49,174 nucleotides of DNA from a virus. The position numbers were made by a program, and so were the translations under genes. Below the pieces are notes generated by a model, which searched no databases, was not told the DNA's origin, and worked only from the letters and a program-made list of their open reading frames with translations. Where the stretch lies: IMG/VR virus record IMGVR_UViG_3300032006_000014, positions 1-49,174 of that record; one strand, given 5' to 3'. Below are positions 34,301 to 41,700 of the stretch, in pieces; the first letter of the stretch is position 1; each line of letters starts with the position of its first letter.

Positions 34301-36183
34301 TTATTACTAGCATTTATTGTTTTATTTGTAAGAGTATCAGTTGTATCTCTAGCAACTAATGTTCTAGTGCCTGTAGGTATAGTTACTGTACCTGAATTAG
34401 AGATACTAGAAATTGCAGGAAGTGTTAGTGCTTTATTTGTAAGCGTTTCATTTCCTGCTATAGTAGCAAGAGTACCAGTTGTAGGGAACGTAACATTTGT
34501 TGTTCCCGTTGTTGTTAATGTTAAAGCGTGACTGCCTGTTGTAAAAGCGTTTCCTAGAGTTAAATCTCCAGAAAGATCAAGTTCTCTGGCAGCATTATTA
34601 GGTTCAATCGTAACTATTCTATTAGCTGAGAATGCCGATGACCCTGCCGCTATTTGTAATTCGTAAGACGTTCCTGACTGTTTTATACCAAACGTTGTAA
34701 TACCGTTAATTGTTCCGCTATCAATATTTACATTTGTTAAAACAGAACTTCCTAAGTTTTGGGAAGCACTCCAAGTTAAACTTCCACCAACTGTTCCACT
34801 ATTAACTGTTAAAGAGGACGCTGTTACTCCCGCAACAGTTCCGCCTGTGATATCAAAATTACTTCCCTCAATTTCATTACTGCCCGCTGTTAGTTTTCCA
34901 CCTAAAGTAAAGGCATTTATATTGGTTGGTGTAATTGTATTAACAGTTAAAGTATTACTAGTTGCGTTATATTCAAATCCTGCTTCATCTGATAATAAGC
35001 CGCTTGTGCCTGTATATATAACACGCCCCGCTGCCATATCGTCCGCAGTTAGTGTGGCGGCTCTAAAATTATGCGCCCCTATATCTAAATTACCTGTAGC
35101 AGTTAGAGCATTTACTCTATAAATACTAACCACATCATTTGAATTATCGCCTATAGAAATTGCGTCATTATCGCCTGTGAGTGAATCTATAGCAAGATTA
35201 CCAATATTTAAAATGGCATCATCACTAAAGTTTAATCCTGAAACTGAGTCAAGAATTAATTCCCCACTAGTCGCACTAATTGTATTACCATTAATAGTTA
35301 TATTATCAACGGTAAGTTGTCCACCTGTGATTGTTCCTGTTGTTGTGATAGCGGATGATCCTGTATCAATAGAACCAAAGCCACTAGTAATTGAACCGCT
35401 ATTTAAGGCTCCTGTGGCGGTCAGAGAGGAGTTTACAATGTTAGACCCTAATGTAGTAGCATTTAAAACAGATACGTTGTTTATTTTAAAAACTTTACCT
35501 GTAGGAATATTCCAATCTTGATTAGAAGTCCAATTATCGTTTGTATTATCCCAAATAATTGTTTTATCTGAAGCCCCTTTTAAGGTAATACCACCACCAT
35601 CGGCAGTACTATCTGAAGGAGAACCTACAGAGCCTATAACGATGTTTTTATCATCAACATCTAAAGTTGTAGAATTTATTGTTGTAGTTGTTCCATCAAC
35701 AGTTAGCCCCCCTGAAATACGTACTACACCAGACCCTTTAGGTGTTAATGTAATACCTACATTAGTATCATCCCCTAATGCTGTAATTGAAGGCGCATTT
35801 CCTGTAGCCGAATTAGTAACGGATAAGTGATTTACCGCACTTGATGTAGGAGTAAAAACAAATTGTTCGTTACCATTTGTATCTACAATTGTAGTAAATA
35901 TGGGGTTGCTAAAACTTTTATTCGTTAAAGTTTGGGTAGCATTAGATATAAGGATTTCACCATCTGCTGACATAACGGGTAATGATGCTGTATAAGTTTG
36001 ACTCGCACCAGACTGATCACCTTTAGAGATGATAATACCGTATGTTTCACTAGCAGCTTTTATTAGAAGCTGAGTTTGAACCGTTAAATTATCAATTTCT
36101 GAATTATCAAAAAATCCGGGGCGGTCAAATAAATTACCCCCCGCACCAGATGATAACCCACCCATTCCTCTACGGATCGGCAT
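28303..36183 (-). CDS. Giant tail fibre protein with two C1q-like domains
   Basis: 2626 residues, the largest gene in the window. The shaft repeats strand units such as TVDGTTTTINSTTLDVDD, SGFGSIDTGSSAITTTGTI and a segment (DNKDRGISFRWHNGSAAKIG, then FFGYDDSTGKF) familiar from cyanophage and pelagiphage fibres. A C1q/TNF-like jelly-roll domain is visible at about 1135-1285, and a second at the C-terminus (about 2475-2626: WRLSAS..., TFPSTGIWYVELVG, HATFIRLGDT). Such tips bind receptors. The middle (1700-2450) has GIGTASP/GIGV units. Internal repeats suggest growth by duplication. The start has GGGGGAGG. Confidence 0.87.
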   Translation of the reverse strand: MPIRRGMGGLSSGAGGNLFDRPGFFDNSEIDNLTVQTQLLIKAASETYGIIISKGDQSGASQTYTASLPVMSADGEILISNATQTLTNKSFSNPIFTTIVDTNGNEQFVFTPTSSAVNHLSVTNSATGNAPSITALGDDTNVGITLTPKGSGVVRISGGLTVDGTTTTINSTTLDVDDKNIVIGSVGSPSDSTADGGGITLKGASDKTIIWDNTNDNWTSNQDWNIPTGKVFKINNVSVLNATTLGSNIVNSSLTATGALNSGSITSGFGSIDTGSSAITTTGTITGGQLTVDNITINGNTISATSGELILDSVSGLNFSDDAILNIGNLAIDSLTGDNDAISIGDNSNDVVSIYRVNALTATGNLDIGAHNFRAATLTADDMAAGRVIYTGTSGLLSDEAGFEYNATSNTLTVNTITPTNINAFTLGGKLTAGSNEIEGSNFDITGGTVAGVTASSLTVNSGTVGGSLTWSASQNLGSSVLTNVNIDSGTINGITTFGIKQSGTSYELQIAAGSSAFSANRIVTIEPNNAARELDLSGDLTLGNAFTTGSHALTLTTTGTTNVTFPTTGTLATIAGNETLTNKALTLPAISSISNSGTVTIPTGTRTLVARDTTDTLTNKTINASNNTVTNIANSALVNSNITVGDGSNTTAISLGGAITFAAGEGLDVAESSGTVTFSGEDASTSNKGVASFNTANFAVSSGDVTIKDGGVANAELANSSITIGGTSTSLGGTITALTALTDLDLTAGNKTIFDTVGANTLTMGASGTTISIPGNLTVGGTTTTVNSTTVTIADPIFNLGGTSAPSSDDNKDRGISFRWHNGSAAKIGFFGYDDSTGKFTVIPDATISSEVVSGTAGTIVATTFEGALSGNASTATALATARTIGGTSFDGTSNIAIALAATATEATNITATANNTTNETVYVTFVDGATGTQGIETDTGLTYNPSTGVLTASGGFSGVVTGTAESATSLANPRTIGMTGDVVWTSAAFDGTANVTGTSTIQADAVETDMLNPNIISGLTDISGSTSTSNDYVMVWDATDSELKKSTLDDLGISGQAVGSGNEIQYNNSNSFAGASNVEIKNNSLALKEQATPSAVSGYGMVYAKTDNELYYRSDSATEVKLTNSGALAGGGAFRGVKAYLSANNSISNNSATTPTVWTEVYDVGAFHNASTNTERFTIGGTGYYQITIQQEWASNSSGYRQMDVVYRDTSASTNNVILRDRIVANSVEATSISSASTTVYVDDASDYVTVQLTQTSGAALNAIGNSDNGTVITIERVDTASSTSVASGGIGHIQLSDGSGGFMSDANAIIWDSTNNRLGVNTASPSYSIDTTASGTVRAQTFTGALAGNATTASSAATLTTARTIGGVSFDGSANINLPGVNASGTQNTSGNAATATTSTNVIAAANAENESQFMAFLDNSNTTAQQVLYDAGITYNPSTNNLTTTTFTGALTGNASTATTAAAWTTARTLSFTGDVTGTGSVDGSANVATALTIAAGAVEDTMLNANVISGHTALTTGLASTDELLISDAGALKRMDIAVLSTYQAALSETLTNKTLTTPTIGSFANAGHTHANSAGGGQITLGTGTTGNYVATVAGTSNEVDVSASTGAVTIGLPNDVTIGNDLTVTGDLTVNGDTITSNVANLLVEDPLIVLAKNQSGSPAYDSGLIIERGNSANMGLIWDESTTKFSAVQVPTTEIGGTAGNVTIDNYADFKAKSIEATNTLDVTGNSTFSGNVSLGDNDILNIGASNDLQIYHDANNSIIYENGAGNLLIGTSGAEVRITTGIGSEFLARFIKDDGVYLYDDDSVLRFNTSTTGATVTGAFTATGPTTASSTNVGYFSGTIDNNTYLLVENLHTSASGSHAVVLAKQAQANGGDPKLMVQAPGATWAIGADNSAGDVFKISNHANLETNTRLTIDGNGNVGIGTASPYNLTNYTFLSVNHATNGGGMIMMDNGTNIGAIYNAVNTVYLDALADIVIRTGLTPPSGNERMRINAAGDVGIGVVPDTNAWSGNTVLQLGGIGTLFTGTAASAGQSMWIGSNTVQRSSSFNAILNDEASYIEQQNGELKFKSAPAVSAGSAQTFTEYFKIDATGSVFINDGTLYVDSGSTDTVAKFESSDANAYVQILDSDSTGSYPPGFKADGDDLYIMAGGDANGWQKGIMLDDDGMIRLKGHVAMSGSPWSIYDVGHTDSQWTSAGLRVGGTNGWMIGNTTDVQRISNNSGTFSMLNSSNAWANLQVAEIQINSTIVPYNNNPLKVDNGTNADSSIRVQHNDNYYLELDPNLINMYRASGSSANLDIKVTSGGSPASGAGSIILSSLYDTIIDSANFSMLRGKDTGVEKWNIYNDSSGNIYFRNVGQDFGIGFRVNDGGTNQDALFIYGSTSDVSLLNTKMLRWGGESGTTRIYGDSSGDLMTFVTNNSERLRIASSGQIGIGGANYGTDGQVLTSQGASSPPQWEDAGGGGGITEADQWRLSASTSGGYNSNLTDWERVDYMAGAVHKIGTGMSKDGIGVFTFPSTGIWYVELVGDFDIGGADTTCQVQIQVTSNNSSYTTVANAATGNAGNASLRQNATCSAIIDVDSTSQDKLRFVSSSIATNTTLLGNTTTNLTHATFIRLGDT

Positions 36184-36186
36184 TGG

Positions 36187-36513
36187 TTACCTCCCCCAAA
36201 TAATACCTCTTATTCGGACATTAGTATTGCTGGCTCTTCTAACACTAATCTTGTTTGATATCCATACTGAATCATCAAAGTAACCTTCATCTTGGGGAAC
36301 TAACATGGTTGATGTAGTTGCATCCCCGTCAAACTCTACATAGGCATCGCCTAACTCTACTATAAAAGAAATCTTGTTACACTCTTCCATATTTGCTGCT
36401 ACGTCAACTGCTGTCTCAGCATTAGCTGATGTAGTTACATATGTAAAAGATTTATGACGGCTATAGTTTTGAAGTAATTCTATTTCCTGTCGCCAAGGTT
36501 GTTTAGTTGTCAT
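36187..36513 (-). CDS. Small structural-type protein before the giant fibre
   Basis: 108 residues. After a helical start (WRQEIELLQNYSRH) it is strand-rich: SFTYVTTSANAETAVDV, KISFIVELGDAYVEFDG, and a closing VRRASNTNVRIRGIIWGR. Small beta proteins of this form occur next to fibre or head-decoration genes. It ends 4 bases before the giant fibre start, so the two are probably co-translated. The exact role is unknown; GGGAG precedes its ATG. Confidence 0.65.
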   Translation of the reverse strand: MTTKQPWRQEIELLQNYSRHKSFTYVTTSANAETAVDVAANMEECNKISFIVELGDAYVEFDGDATTSTMLVPQDEGYFDDSVWISNKISVRRASNTNVRIRGIIWGR

Positions 36514-37519
36514 TTGATTCTCCCGATTTCTTTTTAAACTTTAACAATGTCGGAGGAGAATTCCCCAAATATTGTGTTCGTATATTTTCTTTTGCTAATG
36601 GCATAGAAAATTTTTCTCTTGCCATAATAGACCCCATTGATAAATAACGGGGCTGCGTCAATTCCTTACGATATTCCGCATTTACTTTTTGTAAATAATT
36701 ACGTTCCTTCATAAGTTCATCAATTGTGTCCCCCATTTCGGAAACAGTATTTTTTAAATCATTTACAATTGATGTTGCCGCACTACTTTTCTTACGAGAA
36801 GTATTCCCGTCTTTTTCTAACTTAGTAATCCAGTTTCGTAAACGGTCTTCAATAATAGCCGTTTGCTCCACTTGAATCTTTGCTTCATCTGCTTCTTTCT
36901 GCCAATAGTTTCGATTATCTCTTAATTGGTAGACTTCTTTTTCTAGTTCTTGTTTTATTTTACTATTATCATCACTAAAAGTTTTTATTCTTTCAAATTG
37001 ATTTTTTAAAGCATTAAACTCTTCTGAAATTGAAACTTGATGAGACGTTGCTTTAGCTTCGGAAGCTGTTAATGCAGCATTCTCTACAAGTAAACCTTCT
37101 ACTTGATTTGTCACTCTATCTAAATCATTTTTTAATTTTGCTGTTTGTTCAATGTGATTCATTACATCGTTTTGTAATGCATCGGCTCTAGAAGTCTGAG
37201 TTCTTACTGACTCTTCTAGAGGAGATATTCGCTCTAATTCTTTTATATAATATTCAATATCAGTTTCATGTAATTTAACCACATCTTTTACTTTGTCTAA
37301 CTCTAGTTGAACTTCACGGCGACTTTCCTCTACTGCTATTTGTCTATTAACAGCGGCATCTCGTTCAGACAACAAAGTAGTTTGATCGACTAACTGCTGT
37401 TCTAAGGTTTTAATTAATTCTTCTAATTGTGATATTTTAGATTCATTTTGAACAATTAAAGGTGATCTATTATTTGCAACAGCGATTTTTGGTTTTTCAA
37501 AAAATTTATCCAGTTTCAT
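36503..37519 (-). CDS. Long coiled-coil protein
   Basis: 338 residues, dominated by heptad repeats from about 24 to 285 (KISQLEELIKTLEQQLVDQ, KIKQELEKEVYQLRDNRNYW, TIDELMKERNYLQKVNAEYR). The C-terminal ~50 residues are basic and Pro/Ser-containing (MAREKFSMPLAKENI..., LKFKKKSGES). The fold is an extended rod. Possible roles are an internal scaffold, a tail or head fibre rod, or a spacer; none is proven. It overlaps the genes on both sides by 11-14 bases. The ribosome-binding site is weak, so translation is probably coupled. Confidence 0.75.
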   Translation of the reverse strand: MKLDKFFEKPKIAVANNRSPLIVQNESKISQLEELIKTLEQQLVDQTTLLSERDAAVNRQIAVEESRREVQLELDKVKDVVKLHETDIEYYIKELERISPLEESVRTQTSRADALQNDVMNHIEQTAKLKNDLDRVTNQVEGLLVENAALTASEAKATSHQVSISEEFNALKNQFERIKTFSDDNSKIKQELEKEVYQLRDNRNYWQKEADEAKIQVEQTAIIEDRLRNWITKLEKDGNTSRKKSSAATSIVNDLKNTVSEMGDTIDELMKERNYLQKVNAEYRKELTQPRYLSMGSIMAREKFSMPLAKENIRTQYLGNSPPTLLKFKKKSGESNDN

Positions 37520-37925
37520 TGGTATCAGTATCTTCTAAAGGTGTTCCTGCATAGTAGGGATTTCCTGAAAATTCTTTAGCTAACGATAAGTTTTTAATCC
37601 AATCAAATGTTTGCTCATGTCTAGATACCATAGTAGTAGAACCTTTAGAATCAACAACAGAAATATCCCCCTCCATTAATCCTTCTAAATCAGACGAATA
37701 TGCGGGATTAATTTCAAAGAAAGATAATTCATTAATTGCTTCTTTATATATATAATCTGCTACATGAACATCTTTAGCATAGGGTTCCTGTTTAAAAAAT
37801 AAAGGAATATAATAAATTTTCGGAAGTTGGATTTCTGGTTCTTTAACTTCCTTTTTTACCGCCGTCTTTTTTGCTGTGGCGTTTTGTCGCTTCTTCGGCG
37901 ATTTGGGTTGCTCTGCTTTTGCCAT
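37506..37925 (-). CDS. Hypothetical protein with Lys-rich N-terminus
   Basis: 139 residues from the second ATG. The first ~32 residues are a basic tail (KAEQPKSPKKRQNATAKKTA, VKKEVK); the rest is a small folded domain (IYYIPLFFKQEPYAKDVHVA, INELSFFEINPAYSSDLEGL, HEQTFDWIKNL). The start at 37925 is chosen because GAGGT lies 9 bases upstream; an in-frame ATG at 37958 has none. The Lys-rich coding sequence overlaps the end of the preceding gene by 83 bases. A DNA- or RNA-contacting virion role is possible but unshown. Confidence 0.68.
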   Translation of the reverse strand: MAKAEQPKSPKKRQNATAKKTAVKKEVKEPEIQLPKIYYIPLFFKQEPYAKDVHVADYIYKEAINELSFFEINPAYSSDLEGLMEGDISVVDSKGSTTMVSRHEQTFDWIKNLSLAKEFSGNPYYAGTPLEDTDTNETG

Positions 37926-38760
37926 GAATTGTACCTCGCTTTTCTCTTTGTGAGACATCTACATCAGTACGTCCAATACGACCTTTAGTTTCACCTCTAA
38001 CACGCCCTTTACCATGACCACTAACGGTTCGTTCATGAACTCCTGTGCCTGTACCTCGTATTCGTTTTTTACCACCTCTTACAAGAACTTCCTTACCAGC
38101 ATTTTCTGAATTTTGCCAACGCCTAGAAACAACATTAAAAATCATTCCCGGTTTTGGAGCAGTAGGTAGTATCTTAGAAATAGGTATATCTTCTTTCTGT
38201 ACGTCTACACCATTAGAAGGAGTAGTTCGTCTAATATAGGTATCATTAGAATCTTTAAAGAATGATTTTAATTGATCCATAGAAGAATCTTTTTTAACTC
38301 CACGGCGCATCTGTTGCCGTATTTGTCTTTCAAACTCCCGCTGTTGGGCTGGAGTCATACCTGTTTGTCTATCCATAATATCTTGAATATCCCCACCTAA
38401 CCACCAGCCACCTAAAGCGGCTAATGCAGGAGATATTTTCTTTTCCATCCATTCTTTGAAGACACGATGTTTAGGTGAAGTTTTGTGTTGTTCGTCCGCA
38501 TTTTCGGGAGAGTACGAATTCATGAATTCATCAACGTCCCCGACAGATTCCATGCTCTTTCGATTATAAGGATTGTGCTGTATTCCAGCGACAATCTTAC
38601 CCATCAAACTTCGTTTTTCTTCTTCGGATGCACTAGGGTCTACATGTTCGTCCCATAGTGGATTTCGGCTATTGCCCTCAACTATAGCACGGGCTAAACC
38701 CCAAGGATTTTTTACCTTTTTAGCTTTATATAAATTTTGCAAATTGTCCATCGAATCCAT
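37843..38760 (-). CDS. Hypothetical protein with long basic C-terminal tail
   Basis: 305 residues. The N-terminal half is helical with a short hydrophobic patch (SPALAALGGWWLGGDI). Residues ~145-160 are Arg/Gln-rich (QQREFERQIRQQMRRG). The last ~75 residues are Gly/Arg/Lys/Thr-rich and probably disordered (KKRIRGTGTGVHERTVSGHG, KGRVRGETKGRIGRTDVDVS). A basic tail like this would bind packaged DNA or RNA, so a virion-internal role is a reasonable guess. AGGTGA precedes the ATG. It overlaps the next gene in a second frame, and both frames there are Lys-rich. Confidence 0.68.
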   Translation of the reverse strand: MDSMDNLQNLYKAKKVKNPWGLARAIVEGNSRNPLWDEHVDPSASEEEKRSLMGKIVAGIQHNPYNRKSMESVGDVDEFMNSYSPENADEQHKTSPKHRVFKEWMEKKISPALAALGGWWLGGDIQDIMDRQTGMTPAQQREFERQIRQQMRRGVKKDSSMDQLKSFFKDSNDTYIRRTTPSNGVDVQKEDIPISKILPTAPKPGMIFNVVSRRWQNSENAGKEVLVRGGKKRIRGTGTGVHERTVSGHGKGRVRGETKGRIGRTDVDVSQREKRGTIHGKSRATQIAEEATKRHSKKDGGKKGS

Positions 38761-38770
38761 ATGTCACCTG

Positions 38771-41700
38771 TTATATTATACTCTTTTTCTCCAAAATCTC
38801 CTCTACCTTCTTCTTTCGTGTAAGATGGTGATCTTCTGATGCATATGCTTTGACAAATCTTTGTAAAGCATCATCTGAATCCAAACTCTTTTTACTAAAT
38901 GGATTTAAGCTTGATAACGCACTTGATACAGCACCTGAAACAGCACTATCCATATCTGCCGCAGTTGGGGCTTTCTTTTGCCCCGCTTTAAAAGCCTGTG
39001 CTGCTTCTGCTTTAAAACCTTTATAAGCAGCTACTTTAGACGCAATCCCTGATTTAGGATTAGGATGTGCTTTATTCGCCCCATTAAACCCTGCTCTTTT
39101 TCCTATATTAGTACCTTTAGTAGGATGTGAAAAATTTGGTATATGTTGAACTCCTTCATGCCCATCCAAATGTCCTGATTCTGTTAAAGCATGGGCTAAA
39201 GAATTTTCTACCACATCATTATGTGAAGCAAAACCACTTTTTCCGGGAGTGGCTCCTGCCTTTCCAACACCCATTAAATTTCCTGATCCATGTAGCAAGA
39301 AATTTTTGTCTGAGCCTCCTCCAGATTCATTAAAGGCAAATGGGTTTTCTCCCCCATGTGAAGAGGAGATTAGGCTAGCATCATGCGCCCCATGCCCACC
39401 ATGTAATTCATCAAGAGTCTCTTTCTTAATCCAATGTCGAGTTTCTTCATGCCATACATATCCTTCAGCCATCTTTTTTCTAGCAACTTCAGGATCAGGT
39501 GGCCCTTGTTTAGGTTTCTCATCTTCATGATGATCCCCTATAATAGCAGAAACATCCGCTCCAGATGCCTCTAATTTATCCAACATTTTACCCGCTTCTT
39601 CATCATCTCCTTTTGCGGTAGCTGCTTTATAGCTATCGGCTAAGAATTTTTGATGTGGGTCTAATGTTTCAAGTGAATGATGTGTACCTAATGCATGTCC
39701 TTTACCTGTATGGAAAGATTGTTTTTTATGCTCACCATGTGGTTTAACATCATTATCTTTATGACCTAATTTTTTAGCCCGTCCATCATCACCCATTGCA
39801 ACTTTGGTATCTGTTGTAGGTTTTCCATCTTCATCAAATTCTGTAAATTTATTATATGAACCATGATGAAATGAATCTTCTCGTGATTGCCTATGTTTAG
39901 AATCTTGACTTGTTAACAAATCCTTATAATTAGTATGTTTATCGTGATCCTTTAAATCTGCTGTATGAGCAGCGTCCATATGTTCAGGAGAACCGAAATT
40001 TTCTCCATGTTCTTTCATTTCGTCTTCTAATTTATTAAAGTCAGCCCCATGTTCAGAAGCCTCTACTAATAATTTTTTCATTATTTGTTTTGTAGAAGCC
40101 TTCATTTTATCGCCGTATTTTTCTTTATGTGCTAATAATTCACGAGCATGATGTGTTGCTGTTACAGAAGAAAAATTATCATCTTCTGATAATTTCTTTA
40201 AATCTCCAAGCTTATGGGGAAGCGAATTAGCCTCTTCCACAGCTTGTTGTTCGTCTTTTTCTGACTGTGCAGCAGTTTCAGCTGCCTCTTGCTCAGTCTG
40301 TTTTTTCTCTTGTTTAATTTGTTCTGCTTGTTCTTTTTCGGCATTTTTAGCTTTGTCCTTAATTTTATTAAGCACTCCACCTATAACATGTTGTTTATAA
40401 GCCCCCGCAACTTCTTTAGGATTTTCATCTAACCACTCACCATATAGTTGAGCATCTTCATTATCTAAATCATCCCCAAAAATAGCAGACATAACTTTTT
40501 CTTTTTTAGCATTATGTTTTTGTGTTACTTGATCTTCTTCATCTGAAGAAGGCGTTTGAGGTGTTGTAACTTCAGGTTCTTCTGTACTAGGTGTAGTAGC
40601 CGTAGTTTCAGTTTCTTCAGGGCTAGCAACTGGAGTTGTAGGAGTTTCTGTAGTAGTCGCTGTTGGAGTTACAGTATCTTCCTCATCTGGTGTAGATGTA
40701 GGTTTAGACGTACTTATTTCAGGAGCATGAACTTGTCCATGTCCTTTATTTTCAATCATTTTTTCAGCAACTTTTTGGGAACTATATCCCACTCCCGCTG
40801 AACTATCTGAAATTGTGCCTATATATTTTTTATCTCCTTGAGTGGCACTAGCCAAACCCTCCGCCTGTTCTGCCGTAGCTTCTTTAACATGCGTAGTAGA
40901 ATATTGACCATCTTCGTTTTGATGGATTACCATATGTGTACCCGGAGTAGACTCCGTGCCGTAATCTGAATCGTGGAAACTTTCCTCAGAAGGTGGCGTT
41001 GGAATAGTAGAAGCTTCACCTCCCATTGCATCTGAAAAAATCTTTTCTTTAACCTCTGTAAAATTAGGTGAATTCCACGGCGCATCAGGATGGCTAGGGT
41101 CTTGTCCAGTATGTTCCCACATAGATTGTAATTGAGAAATAGGATGTTTGTGTACATCAATTTGATCAGCTATGTACTCATACATTTCAGGAGCCTGATT
41201 TTTGATTAAATCAGACATTATCTTAGGGTTCTCAGCGATTTTTTTCGCCCCCATTCCATAACTACTCTTTAAATCTTCTAATGCTCCTATAGCAGAAGCA
41301 AAACCTTCTTGAGTGCCATCTCCGTTATTAAAAGAGTGTTCTATATTTTCAATCGCCTTATGTAATTGATGAATAGATTTTACTACGGGATGATCATCTA
41401 AATAGGGTATTTCAGGATATCCTTGGGCAATTTTGTCTCCTACGATACCTGAAAGAACGGAAGATTTATGTTCATCAGATACGTTAAATAATACATTATC
41501 TACCATATCAGAAGAAGACGTACCAAATTGATCCAAATCATTAAATTTACCTAATGAGTCTAATAACTTACTATGTAAGTTATTTTTTATTGACTGAGGC
41601 GCATCCTCTTCATAAGCTGCACCTAACATACTTCCTGCATTATTAATCTCGTCCCAAGCGTTTACAGTAGAAGATTGATCCGAAATAGGTTCCTGTTCTT

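Noticed and set aside
33899-34531. 210-residue plus-strand frame inside the giant fibre gene
   Set aside because: Same cause: biased repeat codons leave the other strand open. The minus-strand frame is continuous over 7.8 kb with clear fibre domains.
12306-36183. Diversity-generating retroelement acting on the fibre genes
   Set aside because: No reverse transcriptase gene or template/variable repeat pair was seen near the fibres.
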